From Candidatus Villigracilis adiacens (GTDB lineage: Bacteria > Chloroflexota > Anaerolineae > Anaerolineales > Villigracilaceae), in contig JADJBU010000026.1 of assembly GCA_016703605.1 (NCBI GenBank), positions 1 through 64,000 on the forward strand: 64,000 nucleotides of DNA, written 5' to 3'. Positions 25,466-34,981 of the stretch are shown piece by piece; the first letter of the stretch is position 1; every line of letters starts with the position of its first letter. Made by a program: the position numbers and the translations under genes. The notes under the pieces are model-generated. The model had not been told where the DNA came from, did not search any database, and saw only the letters and a list, made by a program, of their open reading frames with translations.

Positions 25466-27271
25466 ATGGCAAAAATCCCCGCGCGTAAAGAGGTCGGCAA
25501 GAAATACACATGGAACGCCGAGAGCGTTTACAAATCCGCGAAGGAATGGGAAGCGGCTCTCAAGGCGGTCATTGACGACATTCCCAATGTAAAAAAATAC
25601 GAAGGGAAACTCGGAGAAAGCCCCGAGACCCTGCTGGCTGGCATCAAAGCCATCGAAGGCATCTCGCTCCGGGCGCAGACCGTGTTCATGTATGCGCAAT
25701 TTGCCTATGCCGTGGATACCACCAACCAGGAATCCGCGGCGATGGTCGGCAAAGCCCAGGGCATGTCTGGGCAGGCATTCGCGGCGATCTCCTTTCTCAA
25801 CCCCGAACTGCTTTACATCGGCTGGGAAAAACTCGACGCGTGGATGAAAGGCAGCCCCGAACTCGAAACCTACCGGCATTCGTTCGAAGACCTGTTCCGC
25901 CAGCAGGCGCACGTCCGTTCGGCGGAGGTGGAGGAAATCCTGGGCATGGCGATCGATCCGTTCAGCGGTCCTTCTTCGAGCACGAGCATGTTGGTGAACG
26001 CCGACTTCAAATTCGACCCCGCGAAAGACAGCAAGGGCAGGAAGATCCCCGTCACACAAAGCAACTTCTATTCGACCCTGCTCGAACACCCGGACCGCAA
26101 GGTACGCCAGAGCGCGTTCGAGAGTTATCACGACAAGCATATCGAATTCAAGAATACGCTTGCTACGAATCTTTCGACATCCATCTCCGCCAATGTGTTC
26201 AATATGCGCGCCCGCAGGTTCGACACGACCCTCTCGGCTTCGCTCTTCAACAATAATGTGCCTGAAGAGGTGTTCCACAACCTGATCGACACCTTTAAAA
26301 AGTACCTGCCCGTCTGGCATCGGTTCTTCGACATCAAACGCAAGGCGCTGAAACTCAAGGATATTCAGTATTTCGATATGTGGGCGCCCATTGCCCGGAA
26401 AAAGGTCCCGGTTTCGTATGAAAAGGCCGTGGATTACATCTGCGACAGCCTCGCGCCTCTCGGAAGTGAATACGTGGATACGGTGCGCCAGGGATGCCTC
26501 AAAGACCGCTGGGTCGATTCGGCTCCCAATGCGGGCAAGATGAACGGCGCCTTCTCCTACGGGTCGCCCGAAACCCATCCTTTCATCATGATGTCTTACA
26601 CCGACGATGTTGGCAGCATGAGCACGCTGGCGCACGAACTGGGTCACTCGATGCATTCGTATCTGACATGGAAAAACCAGCCCTACGCCTATTCCGCCTA
26701 TTCGCTCTTCGTGGCGGAGGTTGCCTCGAACTTCAACCAGGCAATGATGCGCGCGCGCCTGCTCGAAACCATCAAGGACAGGAATTTCCTGATCACCCTC
26801 ATCGAAGAAGCCGTGAGCGGGAATTTCTTCCGCTACTTCTTCCAGATGCCCACCCTGGCGCGTTTTGAACTGGAGACCCACCAGCGCGCCGAACGCGGCG
26901 AAGCCCTCACCGCCGATTCGATGCAGGACCTGATGGCAGACCTGTTCAGCGAAGCCTTCGGACCAAAGGTGAAAATTGACCGTCCGCGCGTGGGGATGGT
27001 CTGGTCCACCTTCTCGCATCTTTTCGCGGACTATTATGTCTATCAATACGCCACGGGCATTTCCGGCGCCCATGCCCTGTCTGCCAGGATACTGCGCGGC
27101 GAGCCGAACGCGGTTGAAAATTATCTCGGTTTCCTCAAATCCGGTTCATCGGTCTACCCGTTGGATGTTCTGAAAAAAGCCGGGGTTGATCTGACCACGC
27201 CCAAGGCGGTGGAGGAGACCTTTGCTGTAATGGAAGGGTACATCGACAGGCTGGAAGAATTGATCGGTTAG
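25466..27271 (+). CDS. pepF: Oligoendopeptidase F (M3 family)
   Basis: A 601-aa cytoplasmic zinc metallopeptidase that degrades short peptides. The catalytic motif is LAHELGHSMHSYL with His390, Glu391 and His394; the third zinc ligand is the Glu in FVAEVASNFNQ. The N-terminal half is helical and typical of M3B (FRQQAHVRSAEVEEILGMA). Length matches PepF. A ribosome-binding site GAGGAAATC precedes ATG 25466. It appears monocistronic, with repeats upstream and a palindrome downstream. Confidence 0.95.
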   Translation: MAKIPARKEVGKKYTWNAESVYKSAKEWEAALKAVIDDIPNVKKYEGKLGESPETLLAGIKAIEGISLRAQTVFMYAQFAYAVDTTNQESAAMVGKAQGMSGQAFAAISFLNPELLYIGWEKLDAWMKGSPELETYRHSFEDLFRQQAHVRSAEVEEILGMAIDPFSGPSSSTSMLVNADFKFDPAKDSKGRKIPVTQSNFYSTLLEHPDRKVRQSAFESYHDKHIEFKNTLATNLSTSISANVFNMRARRFDTTLSASLFNNNVPEEVFHNLIDTFKKYLPVWHRFFDIKRKALKLKDIQYFDMWAPIARKKVPVSYEKAVDYICDSLAPLGSEYVDTVRQGCLKDRWVDSAPNAGKMNGAFSYGSPETHPFIMMSYTDDVGSMSTLAHELGHSMHSYLTWKNQPYAYSAYSLFVAEVASNFNQAMMRARLLETIKDRNFLITLIEEAVSGNFFRYFFQMPTLARFELETHQRAERGEALTADSMQDLMADLFSEAFGPKVKIDRPRVGMVWSTFSHLFADYYVYQYATGISGAHALSARILRGEPNAVENYLGFLKSGSSVYPLDVLKKAGVDLTTPKAVEETFAVMEGYIDRLEELIG

Positions 27272-27298
27272 CCGACTGGTCGGTTGGCAGGTTTGGTC

Positions 27299-27341
27299 TT
27301 ACGCATCACAGGTTACGTATTTCGTAACCCGTGATGCGTAA
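27299..27341. repeat. Near-perfect palindrome between pepF and the CpXC gene
   Basis: TTACGCATCACAGGTTACG and CGTAACCCGTGATGCGTAA form 19-base arms (one mismatch) around TATTT. No U-run follows, so it is a poor intrinsic terminator. It lies directly before a TAAAAT -10 candidate (27346-27351) for the next gene and may be an operator or a dispersed palindrome. Confidence 0.6.
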
Positions 27342-27407
27342 TCGTGTAAAATGGGGTTCGTCGTTCAGGACAAATCTAAAAACGTAAATCTAAAATCGGA
27401 AACCGTA

Positions 27408-28760
27408 ATGGCTCAAACACAAATCGCATGTCCACGCTGTAAACAAATGATCCCCGCCAATGTCGAGCAGCTGTTCGATGTCACTGCCGACCCGCAGGCA
27501 AAACAACGCCTGCTGGGCGGACAATCCAACCATGCCCGCTGCCCCTACTGCGGATACCAGGGTCGGCTTGCCACCCCGGTGGTCTATCATGACAACGAGA
27601 AGGAACTGCTGTTGACCTTCTTCCCGCCGGAACTGGGGCTGCCCGTCAACGAACAGGAACGCATGATCGGCCCGCTCATCAAACAGGTGATGGACCGCCT
27701 CCCCGCAGAGAGGCGCAAGGGCTACCTGCTCAAGCCGCAAGCCAACCTGACCTATGAATCCATGATCGAGACCATCCTCGGCAAAGACGGCGTGACCCCG
27801 GAGATGATCAAAAGCCAGCAGGACCGCGCGCAGTTCATCGAGAGGTTGATGCAGGTCACCTCGAAGGATGTCCGCAGCGAGTTGATCAAACAAAATACGG
27901 CAATCATAGACGAGCAGTTCTTTGCCCTGTTCAGCCGGATCGCCCAGAGCGCGATGAACAGCGGGCAGGAACAAATGGCGCGGGTTCTGATCGACATCCA
28001 GACCCAGTTGCTCGAAGAAACCGACTACGGGCGCGAATTGAAAGAATCGGTCGCAGAGTTGGAAGCGGCTCAACACGAGTTGCAGGATGCGGGTCAGGGA
28101 TTGACCCGCGAGAAATTGCTGGACTTCGTCCTCGCCTCGAAAACTGACGGTCGACTCCGCGCCTACGTCTCCCTGGCGCGTCCCGGCATGGATTATGTCT
28201 TCTTCCAAACCTTGAGCGAGCGGATCGAAGCCTCATCCGGCGACGAAAAGGCCCGGCTCGAGAGAATCCGCGAGAAGTTGCTGGGCTACGTGGCAGACAT
28301 GGACAAGCAACTCGAAGCGCGTTACAAGCAGGCGCAGGAATTCGTCGAAGCGTTGTTAAACGAAGCCGATATCGAGCAGGCTGTCACCGCCAACCTGGAC
28401 AAGTTTACGCAGGACGCGGTCGAAATTGCGCAGCAGATGTTGAGGGCGGCGGCGGAGAAGAACGAATACGAGCGCATGGGCAAATTACAAAAGATGATCC
28501 AGGTACTGCAAGCCGCCAGCGCCCCGCCGGAGATCGGCATCATCGAGCAATTGATCCAGCTGCCGGATTCCGCATCCGTGGAAAAGGCGTTGAACGAAAA
28601 CCCCGACCTTCTGACGCAGGGCTTGCTCGATACTCTGACCGGGCTTGCCACCCAAATGGAATCACAGCCAGACAACCCCGAAGCCCAAGCCATGGGCGAA
28701 AAATTGAGCGGGATTTATAAAATCGCCCTCAAGGCTTCGATGAAAAAGAACCTGGGCTAG
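27408..28760 (+). CDS. CpXC-domain protein
   Basis: A 450-aa cytoplasmic protein. The N-terminal CpXC domain has two zinc-ribbon pairs: IACPRCKQMIPANVEQLFDV and ARCPYCGYQGRLATPVVYHD. The rest (residues 130-450) is almost entirely charged helix, with repeated Glu/Gln-rich segments that suggest a long helical bundle or coiled coil. Function unknown; CpXC domains are thought to bind metal or RNA by analogy to zinc ribbons. ATG 27408 (MAQTQIACPRC) is chosen because the zinc ribbon begins there; the in-frame ATG at 27351 would add 19 residues of low-quality sequence overlapping the -10 candidate. Confidence 0.8.
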   Translation: MAQTQIACPRCKQMIPANVEQLFDVTADPQAKQRLLGGQSNHARCPYCGYQGRLATPVVYHDNEKELLLTFFPPELGLPVNEQERMIGPLIKQVMDRLPAERRKGYLLKPQANLTYESMIETILGKDGVTPEMIKSQQDRAQFIERLMQVTSKDVRSELIKQNTAIIDEQFFALFSRIAQSAMNSGQEQMARVLIDIQTQLLEETDYGRELKESVAELEAAQHELQDAGQGLTREKLLDFVLASKTDGRLRAYVSLARPGMDYVFFQTLSERIEASSGDEKARLERIREKLLGYVADMDKQLEARYKQAQEFVEALLNEADIEQAVTANLDKFTQDAVEIAQQMLRAAAEKNEYERMGKLQKMIQVLQAASAPPEIGIIEQLIQLPDSASVEKALNENPDLLTQGLLDTLTGLATQMESQPDNPEAQAMGEKLSGIYKIALKASMKKNLG

Positions 28761-28766
28761 CGCATG

Positions 28767-28808
28767 AAAGCCGGGTCGAATTTAGAAAATTCGACCCGGC
28801 TTTTTTTA
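28767..28808 (+). terminator. Intrinsic terminator after the CpXC gene
   Basis: AAAGCCGGGTCGAATTT pairs with AAATTCGACCCGGCTTT around a short loop and is followed by a T-run. It lies between convergent genes and can also act on the minus strand, whose arm is followed by an A/T-rich stretch. Confidence 0.88.
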
Positions 28809-28830
28809 TTCGTTCAGCGCGTATCCGCTG

Positions 28831-29520
28831 TTATAAAGGCACGGTAAAGAAAAACGAACTACCCTGCCCGGCTTCGCTCTCGAACCAGGTCTCGCCGTCG
28901 TGCAGGCTGACAATATGCTCAGTGATCTTCAAGCCGAGACCAAACCCCAGGCGCGGATCGTTCTTATCTTCGAGGATGGTCTCAAACGGCTCGAAGACCT
29001 TATCCTGATCCTCTTCGGCAATGCCAATGCCCGTATCGCGGACTTCAAATAGCAGGCGGTCGGCTTCCTTTTCCACGCGCACCGTGACGATACCTTTATC
29101 GGTGAATTTTACGGCGTTGTGAATGTAATTGAGCAAGGCTTGCGAAAGACGGGTTGGGTCGCCTTCGATGGACGGTAACATTTCAGGGATATCCTCTTCG
29201 ATCTCGATGCCGCCCCTGTGCTCGGCAAGTTGATCTGCCATCATCAGGACGCCTTCCATGAGAGCATGGACGTCCACATCCTGCAAATCCAACTCCATGC
29301 GGTTGGTAACGGTTTCGGCATAATCCACAAAATCGTTTACCTGAATCACCAGCGGCATGATTGCAGCATTAAGATGCGCCAGCGGGGAATCGGGGATCTG
29401 CACAATATCCTCCAGCTCCTCCAGGCGATAGACATCGTTGAATTTTTTCTGCACATCCGAAAGTCCGCCGCGCAGGTGGCTGGACATTTTGTAAAGAAAT
29501 TCGTTTTGGTGATCTGTCAT
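28831..29520 (-). CDS. Small soluble sensor histidine kinase
   Basis: A 229-aa kinase without sensor or transmembrane segments. A degenerate H-box region near the N-terminus (FLYKMSSHLRGGLSDV) keeps the His but lacks the usual Glu-Leu-Arg-Thr-Pro. The HATPase domain is complete: NYIHNAVKFTDKG, VRDTGIGIAEEDQDKVFEPF and LGFGLGLKITEHIVSLHDG. ATG 29520 overlaps the stop of the ABC exporter gene by a few bases, so the two are co-translated. It could be a partner kinase that senses through another protein, or a regulator coupled to the exporter. No response regulator is adjacent. An alternative TTG start lies two codons upstream. Confidence 0.78.
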   Translation of the reverse strand: MTDHQNEFLYKMSSHLRGGLSDVQKKFNDVYRLEELEDIVQIPDSPLAHLNAAIMPLVIQVNDFVDYAETVTNRMELDLQDVDVHALMEGVLMMADQLAEHRGGIEIEEDIPEMLPSIEGDPTRLSQALLNYIHNAVKFTDKGIVTVRVEKEADRLLFEVRDTGIGIAEEDQDKVFEPFETILEDKNDPRLGFGLGLKITEHIVSLHDGETWFESEAGQGSSFFFTVPL

Positions 29521-29522
29521 GT

Positions 29523-31316
29523 TCAATCCTGAAATCCTGTTTTATACAACTCGTAGTAACGTCCCTGACTGGCAAGTAACCCGTTGTGTTTGCCCTGCTC
29601 AATAATTTTACCGCCATCAATGACCACAATTTTATCCGCATTTGTGATGGTGGACAAACGGTGCGCAATGACAAAAGATGTGCGTCCCTTCAAGAGAGTC
29701 GCCAAAGCCGATTGGATGATATGCTCGGTCTGCGTATCCACCGAGGAAGTCGCTTCGTCGAGGATCAGAATACGCGGATTCGCCAGCAGCGCGCGCGCAA
29801 ACGAGATCAACTGCCGCTGCCCCACACTCAGGGTCAAGCCGCCTTCCTCCACAGACGTTTCATAACCGTTCTTCAGTCCGCGAATAAAATCATGCGCGCC
29901 TACAGCTTTGGCGGCGGCGGTCACTTCATCCTCGGTCGCGTCCAACCGCCCGAACAAAATATTTTCCTTCACCGTGCCGCTAAACAAAAACGGGTCTTGC
30001 AGCACCATGCCCATCTGAGCGCGAAGCGATTGCTGAGTCGCTGTCCGCAAGTCCACACCGTCGATGAACACCCCGCCCGAGGTCGGGTCGTGGAAGCGCG
30101 CCAGCAATTTGACGATGGTCGTCTTGCCAGCCCCGGTCTCACCCACCAGCGCAACCGTCTCACCGGGCTTTACATCCAATTGGATCGAATCGAGGACGAG
30201 GGCCGGGTCATCGGAATAGTGAAAGGAGACGTTGTCGAATCGCACCGCGCCGGTAATGGGTTGCATTTCAGCGGCATTCGCTTCGTCCCGAACTTCGACC
30301 GGCGTATTGAGCAATTCCAAAATGCGCTCCCCGCCCGCCATCGTGGATTGAAGCGTATCGAAGCGGCGGCTCAAATCGCGGATGGGCTCGAAGAAACGGT
30401 CAATGTAAAGCACAAAAGCGATCAGCACGCCTGCGGTAATTGATTCGCCCAGCACCGCCGTCCCGCCGACATAAACAACCAGCGCCGTTGCCACCGCCCC
30501 AAGCAGATCAATGACCGGCGTGAAGAGCGACGCCACCCACACCGCGTCGAGATTGGTCTCCAAATAATAGCGGTTGACATATCCGCTGAACGAATCGTAA
30601 TTATGTCCCTGGCGCGAAAACGCCTGCACCACGCGCACCCCGTTGACATTCTCCGCCAGCACCGAGTTGCCCCACGAAACCGCCGCGCGCACCTTGCGGT
30701 AATTCTGCCGCGCCACTTTGCGGAAGGCGACCGTTGCCAACACCATGATCGGCAATACAAGAAATGTCAGCATGGACAGTTGAAAATTCAACGCGATCAT
30801 GGCGGCCAGCGTGCCAATGATGCCCAACAGATTGCGCACAATCGCCAGCACCGCCCAGGTGATGAATTCGCGCAGCGTCCCCACATCGTTGATGACGCGG
30901 GTAATGACGCGCCCCACGCTGTAACGGTTATAGAAACTAAGCGACAGTTTCTGCAAATGTGCGAACATGACTGTGCGCACGTCATACAAAACATGTTGAC
31001 CCACACGAGCCATAATGCGCACGCGCCAGTAATTGAAACCCAGTTGGATAATCGAAACAACAAGATAGGTTAAAGCAATATTGCGGAGCGCAACCGGGTC
31101 TTTGGCGGCAATGCCGTCGTCGATGGCGAGTTTTACGAAATACGGTCCAGAGACCGCCGCCGCCGTGACGATCACCATCAACGCCAGCGCAAAGATCATG
31201 CGCCCGGCATACGGCTTGAGGAACTGCATCAGTCCCTGCGCAACCCTGGGGTCGTAACCCTTGTCCAGCTGCTCTTCAGACTTGGTGATGAATTCAGGAG
31301 GAATGATCTTGGTCAT
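29523..31316 (-). CDS. ABC exporter half-transporter, consensus-Walker B subunit
   Basis: A 597-aa type IV ABC exporter subunit: an N-terminal membrane domain with six helices (residues 30-320) and a C-terminal ATPase. Walker A is GETGAGKTT, Q-loop VLQDPFLFSG, signature LSVGQRQL (Gly to Val at the third position), Walker B ILILDEATSSVD with the catalytic Glu, and H-loop VIAHRLST. With the upstream gene it should form a heterodimer of the TM287/288 or BmrCD type. The partner has a degenerate Walker B and the canonical signature, so one ATP site is complete and the other, built from the partner Walker B and this LSVGQ, is degenerate. The substrate is unknown (drug, lipid or peptide). Confidence 0.92.
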   Translation of the reverse strand: MTKIIPPEFITKSEEQLDKGYDPRVAQGLMQFLKPYAGRMIFALALMVIVTAAAVSGPYFVKLAIDDGIAAKDPVALRNIALTYLVVSIIQLGFNYWRVRIMARVGQHVLYDVRTVMFAHLQKLSLSFYNRYSVGRVITRVINDVGTLREFITWAVLAIVRNLLGIIGTLAAMIALNFQLSMLTFLVLPIMVLATVAFRKVARQNYRKVRAAVSWGNSVLAENVNGVRVVQAFSRQGHNYDSFSGYVNRYYLETNLDAVWVASLFTPVIDLLGAVATALVVYVGGTAVLGESITAGVLIAFVLYIDRFFEPIRDLSRRFDTLQSTMAGGERILELLNTPVEVRDEANAAEMQPITGAVRFDNVSFHYSDDPALVLDSIQLDVKPGETVALVGETGAGKTTIVKLLARFHDPTSGGVFIDGVDLRTATQQSLRAQMGMVLQDPFLFSGTVKENILFGRLDATEDEVTAAAKAVGAHDFIRGLKNGYETSVEEGGLTLSVGQRQLISFARALLANPRILILDEATSSVDTQTEHIIQSALATLLKGRTSFVIAHRLSTITNADKIVVIDGGKIIEQGKHNGLLASQGRYYELYKTGFQD

Positions 31317-31390
31317 GGTTTATTTTTTCTTCGCCCTTCGACTGCGGGACGGAAGCGCATCGTCCCTCCGCTCAGGGCGGCTATCAATAC

Positions 31391-33205
31391 TTACCCAGCA
31401 TTGGAACGCGGAGCATAGATGGTATTTTCATGAGACGGCTTACTGCCAACAACGGGTTGAATATCTGCCAGGGCATCTTCGCGCTGCACCAGTTGCAGGT
31501 CGTGAATTTCCTTATACAAGCCGCCTGCCTTCAGTAATTCAGTATGCGTCCCCTTCTCTACGATACGTCCCTTATCCATCACAAGGATCAGGTCGGCGCG
31601 GCGCACGGTGCTGAGGCGATGCGCAATGACAAAGGTCGTGCGTCCTTCCATCAACACATCCAGCGCGGCTTGGATCAATTTCTCAGTCTGCGTGTCCACG
31701 CTCGAAAGCGAATCGTCCAAAATCAAAATGCGCGGATTCATCAACAACGCGCGCGCAATTGCCACCCGTTGACGCTGCCCGCCGGAGAGCGTCACACCGC
31801 GTTCACCCACAATTGTGTCGTAGCCTTTTGTAAAGCCTTCAATAAACTCATGCGCCTGCGCGGCTTTTGCGGCAGCGATGATTTCATCCTCAGCCGCATC
31901 GGGTCTGCCGTAGGCAATGTTGGCGCGGACGGTATCGGAAAACAAAAGCGACGTCTGCAATACAATGCCGATCTGCCTGCGCAGCGAGGTCAACTCCACA
32001 TCGCGCACATCGCGCCCATCCACCAGAACCGCGCCTTCGGTCACATCGTAAAAACGCGGGATCAAATTCACCAGCGACGTCTTCCCTGAGCCGGTCGGTC
32101 CGATCAGCGCCACGATCTTGTTTTTCCCCACCTTCACATCGATACCGCTCAGCGATTGATTATTTTCATCCTGATATTTCAAGGTGACGTTCCGAAACTC
32201 CACCTCGCCTTTCAAAGCGGATAAAGTCACCGCCTCTTTTTTGGACTTTATGTCTGGTTCTGTATCCAAAACTTCGAATACGCGTTGAGCGCCTGCCGCG
32301 GCTTCGCCGCCCGCGTTCACCAGACCCGTCAACGCCTGAGCGGGTTCCGCCATCATCAACAGATAGGCATTGAACGCCACCACCGCGCCGACGGTCAACT
32401 CGCCTGCGATCACCATCTGCCCGCCAAAGTACAGGATCAGGATCGTGCCGATGGTGATGAGCCAGTTGGTGGTTGGCATGATCTTCGCCCACTCGTCAAT
32501 GACATGCAACCACCTGCGGAACACGTCCATGTTGGCAGACTCAAAGCGTTGGATTTCGTAATTCTCACGCGCAAAGGCGCGCACCACCTGCACGCCGGTC
32601 ACATTCTCCTGCAGGCGGTTGGACACTTCGCCCACTGCCTGGTCAACCGCGAAGAACAATTTTCCAATCTTGGTGCCGAACCAGCCGGTCATCAAAACCA
32701 GCGGGACCATGGGCAGCAGGGAAATGACCGCCAACTCGCTATTGCTGGAAAGCATCACGCCCAGGATGCCCAGGGTGAGCAAAACAAAGCGCGCCAGTTC
32801 AGGGATGGACGAGCCTGCAAATTTTTCGATCGAGCGCACATCCTCGATACAGCGCGAGATCAACTGACCCGACTGGGCATGGTCGTGATAGGTGAACGGC
32901 AGGTATTGAATATGATCGTACATGCGGTTGCGCAGGTCGTAGCCCACATGCGCCGCCACCCACTCCGAGGCATAACGGTTGCCCAAGCCCAGCAGCGCCG
33001 AGACAAGCCCAAGTCCGAACAAAAGAAGCGCAGAGCGGACGAGGTAGGCAGAGTTGCCGCGCAGGAGTCCGTCATCGATCACCGTCTGGATCACCCGGGG
33101 GACGATCAAATTCAACCCGGTGATGAGCAGCAACATCAGCAGGCTTGCAAAGACCTGCCTCGCGTAAGGACGCAGAAAATCGGCAGCACGTATTAGGTTT
33201 TTCAT
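31391..33205 (-). CDS. ABC exporter half-transporter, degenerate-Walker B subunit
   Basis: A 604-aa ABC exporter subunit with six N-terminal helices and an ATPase domain: Walker A GPTGSGKTS, Q-loop IVLQTSLLFSD, signature LSGGQRQRVAIARALL, Walker B ILILDDSLSSVD, in which the catalytic Glu is Asp, and H-loop VIAHRLSTV. It pairs with the downstream half-transporter (74-base gap, same strand). The start at ATG 33205 (MKNLIRAADFLRPYARQ) is where homology normally begins; an upstream in-frame start would add an unusual 20 residues. No strong ribosome-binding site is seen. Heterodimeric exporters with this Glu-to-Asp change usually hydrolyse ATP at one site only. Confidence 0.92.
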   Translation of the reverse strand: MKNLIRAADFLRPYARQVFASLLMLLLITGLNLIVPRVIQTVIDDGLLRGNSAYLVRSALLLFGLGLVSALLGLGNRYASEWVAAHVGYDLRNRMYDHIQYLPFTYHDHAQSGQLISRCIEDVRSIEKFAGSSIPELARFVLLTLGILGVMLSSNSELAVISLLPMVPLVLMTGWFGTKIGKLFFAVDQAVGEVSNRLQENVTGVQVVRAFARENYEIQRFESANMDVFRRWLHVIDEWAKIMPTTNWLITIGTILILYFGGQMVIAGELTVGAVVAFNAYLLMMAEPAQALTGLVNAGGEAAAGAQRVFEVLDTEPDIKSKKEAVTLSALKGEVEFRNVTLKYQDENNQSLSGIDVKVGKNKIVALIGPTGSGKTSLVNLIPRFYDVTEGAVLVDGRDVRDVELTSLRRQIGIVLQTSLLFSDTVRANIAYGRPDAAEDEIIAAAKAAQAHEFIEGFTKGYDTIVGERGVTLSGGQRQRVAIARALLMNPRILILDDSLSSVDTQTEKLIQAALDVLMEGRTTFVIAHRLSTVRRADLILVMDKGRIVEKGTHTELLKAGGLYKEIHDLQLVQREDALADIQPVVGSKPSHENTIYAPRSNAG

Positions 33206-33232
33206 GATTGGGAATTTAAGGATACCACAAAG

Positions 33233-33265
33233 AAAAAGCGGATGTTGATGTTCAACATCCGCTTT
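33233..33265 (-). terminator. Intrinsic terminator after the acyltransferase gene
   Basis: AAAGCGGATGTTGA (33235-33248) pairs with TCAACATCCGCTTT (33252-33265) with a 3-nt loop. On the minus strand it is followed by TTTTTCTTTG. The stem begins inside the stop codon region of the acyltransferase. Confidence 0.88.
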
Positions 33266-34758
33266 CAATCAGGCAGGGGCGCGGCTGGCTTTGGTTTCAT
33301 CAGCCATCGTTGCAGCGCCCGCGCAAGCAGGGTTAACGTCAATACGATGAGCCAGTCCATCACAAAAATACTGCGGGGGAAGTTCTCGAACCATCCGGTG
33401 AAATACCCCCAGTACGCCGAGGCAGCCATTGCAAAAGAGCCAAGCGTAACCGAAACGACCGCGGAGACCGCCCACCGATACCCGCCGCCGTGCAAAATGG
33501 ACGGACGGTATGCGCCAAGGATCATGGCAAATAACGGGCGGGTGAAAAACGCAACCCAAAACACAAGCCTTTCCATCTCGCGGTAGAGGAGGCGATATTC
33601 CCTCTCTTCAAAGCGCAATTGAAAGATAAAGAACGTCGCCGGTATAAAGACGGCAAGGTCGATCATCAGGGCGCGCAATTGAATGGTCTTCAGGTAATCC
33701 TTCATCCATTTTCGAACCGGGGTATCGACATAAAAATGGACAATGAAAGAGACCGCCAGGATCAAAGGTAAAAATGTGTATTCCAGGACCGGCTCGACGC
33801 TGGAAACCCCGAACGAGACCAGCGCCTTCCCGTAAAGCCAGAGGACCGGAATATGCAGAATGTAAATGGCGTATGAAAGTTCGCCAATGTTCACAAGTAT
33901 GGGATGCGCGAGAAAACGCGAAACCGCCGTGTCGTCCAGCGACAAGGCGAGGATAAAAAATACCATGAGCGGGGCGAGTAAACCGGTAATGGGTTGAATA
34001 AAATGCGGCAGAAAGGGAAGAAAATCGGTGCTGACAACGGTATAGATTGCCAGCAGCAAAAAACTCGCCGCAAGTGCGGCAAATCGCTTCCGGGAGGATA
34101 GCCCCTCGTTTTTACCGATCTGCAAATACCAAATCCCGCCCACCACGCCCATGATGAAGGAACCAATGTACATGGGCGGGAAGTAAAGCACAAGTTCCCG
34201 GTTGACGTCGAGGTAAACGACCCACATCGCATGATAGACAAGCATGTTAACCGCCCAGACAATGACCGAGAACCAGATCAGCCGGCGGAGTGATTGTTTG
34301 TACGCCCAAAGGATGAGGAACGGAAAGAAAAAATAAAAAAATATTTCAACCGTCATCGACCATGCGACAAAGTTAAAGGACTGGGCATAGGCGGGTATCC
34401 AGGACTGGAGGATGAAGATGTTGGCAAGTATCTTTTGCGGTTTTACTGTGATGAATGCATCGTAATAGTAGACGCAGGTCAACAAAAAAGCCAGGATGTA
34501 AAGGGGGTACAGGCGAATAAAGCGCGTCCGCCAAAAGGCGGCGAAGTCAAATTTTTGACCCGGGCGGTAGTACACCAGCGTCATGACATAGCCGGACATA
34601 ATGAACAGGTAGGATACGCCGCTGGAGCCGGATTGAATCAACGCCCGCAGGGGGAAAAATAACAACGGTTCCAGGTACGGACCCGTCGTATTATGCGCAA
34701 ACAAAACCAGGATGATGATGATAAATCGTGTAAATGTCAGTTGTTCAAGCCGCTTCAT
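33265..34758 (-). CDS. Membrane acyltransferase, acyltransferase-3 (OafA/YrhL) family
   Basis: A 497-aa membrane protein with about ten to twelve helices. The N-terminus has the family signature: LTFTRFIIIILVLFAHN with the conserved His, SSGVSYLFIMSGYVMTLVYY, and FWRTRFIRLYPLYILAFLL with the Arg-rich motif. WSMTVEIFFYFFFPFLILWA completes the core. Such proteins transfer acetyl or other acyl groups to extracytoplasmic sugars or lipids. Unusually, about four extra helices follow the ten-helix core (residues 380-485). A TGAGGA ribosome-binding site precedes ATG 34758. Flanking terminators show it is transcribed alone. Acceptor unknown. Confidence 0.88.
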   Translation of the reverse strand: MKRLEQLTFTRFIIIILVLFAHNTTGPYLEPLLFFPLRALIQSGSSGVSYLFIMSGYVMTLVYYRPGQKFDFAAFWRTRFIRLYPLYILAFLLTCVYYYDAFITVKPQKILANIFILQSWIPAYAQSFNFVAWSMTVEIFFYFFFPFLILWAYKQSLRRLIWFSVIVWAVNMLVYHAMWVVYLDVNRELVLYFPPMYIGSFIMGVVGGIWYLQIGKNEGLSSRKRFAALAASFLLLAIYTVVSTDFLPFLPHFIQPITGLLAPLMVFFILALSLDDTAVSRFLAHPILVNIGELSYAIYILHIPVLWLYGKALVSFGVSSVEPVLEYTFLPLILAVSFIVHFYVDTPVRKWMKDYLKTIQLRALMIDLAVFIPATFFIFQLRFEEREYRLLYREMERLVFWVAFFTRPLFAMILGAYRPSILHGGGYRWAVSAVVSVTLGSFAMAASAYWGYFTGWFENFPRSIFVMDWLIVLTLTLLARALQRWLMKPKPAAPLPD

Positions 34759-34783
34759 TCGTCCTCAAAGTCCGCCTATTCTA

Positions 34784-34821
34784 CAACAAAAAGCGGGTTG
34801 ACGTTACCCGTCAACCCGCTT
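34784..34821 (-). terminator. Terminator downstream of the FNT/AsnC operon, abutting a MITE
   Basis: AAGCGGGTTGACG (34791-34803) pairs with CGTCAACCCGCTT (34809-34821); the minus strand then runs TTTTTG. The outer 8 bases of one arm (ACCCGCTT) are the duplicated target of the MITE at 34822-34973, so the element inserted at the foot of this hairpin. Confidence 0.75.
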
Positions 34822-34973
34822 GCGCGCAAGCAAAGGTTGTCAGTTTGGACTGCAAAAACCCGCCCTGAGCCTGTTGAAGGGTCTCCTGATTTTGCTCGAA
34901 AGTCGGGAGATGCCGCCACGGCGCCACTCTGCGCCGCTTTCGACTCCGTGCCTGAAATGTTTTGCTTGCACAC
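34822..34973 (+). mobile_element. MITE-like element, 152 bp, with 8-bp target duplication
   Basis: Termini GCGCGCAAGCAAAGGTTGTC and the inverse of GTGTGCAAGCAAAACATTTC are inverted repeats. The flanks carry a perfect 8-bp direct repeat, ACCCGCTT, at 34814-34821 and 34974-34981. The element is too short to encode a transposase. It includes TTTGCTCGAAAGTCGGGAG (half of an internal hairpin) and CCCTGAGCCTGTTGAAGGG. Related copies: 43438-43561 (opposite orientation), 59706-59823, and remnants at 44318-44371 and about 50930-51030. Confidence 0.75.
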
Positions 34974-34981
34974 ACCCGCTT

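Noticed and set aside
27299..27341. Intrinsic terminator after pepF.
   Set aside because: Near-perfect palindrome but no T-run on either side.
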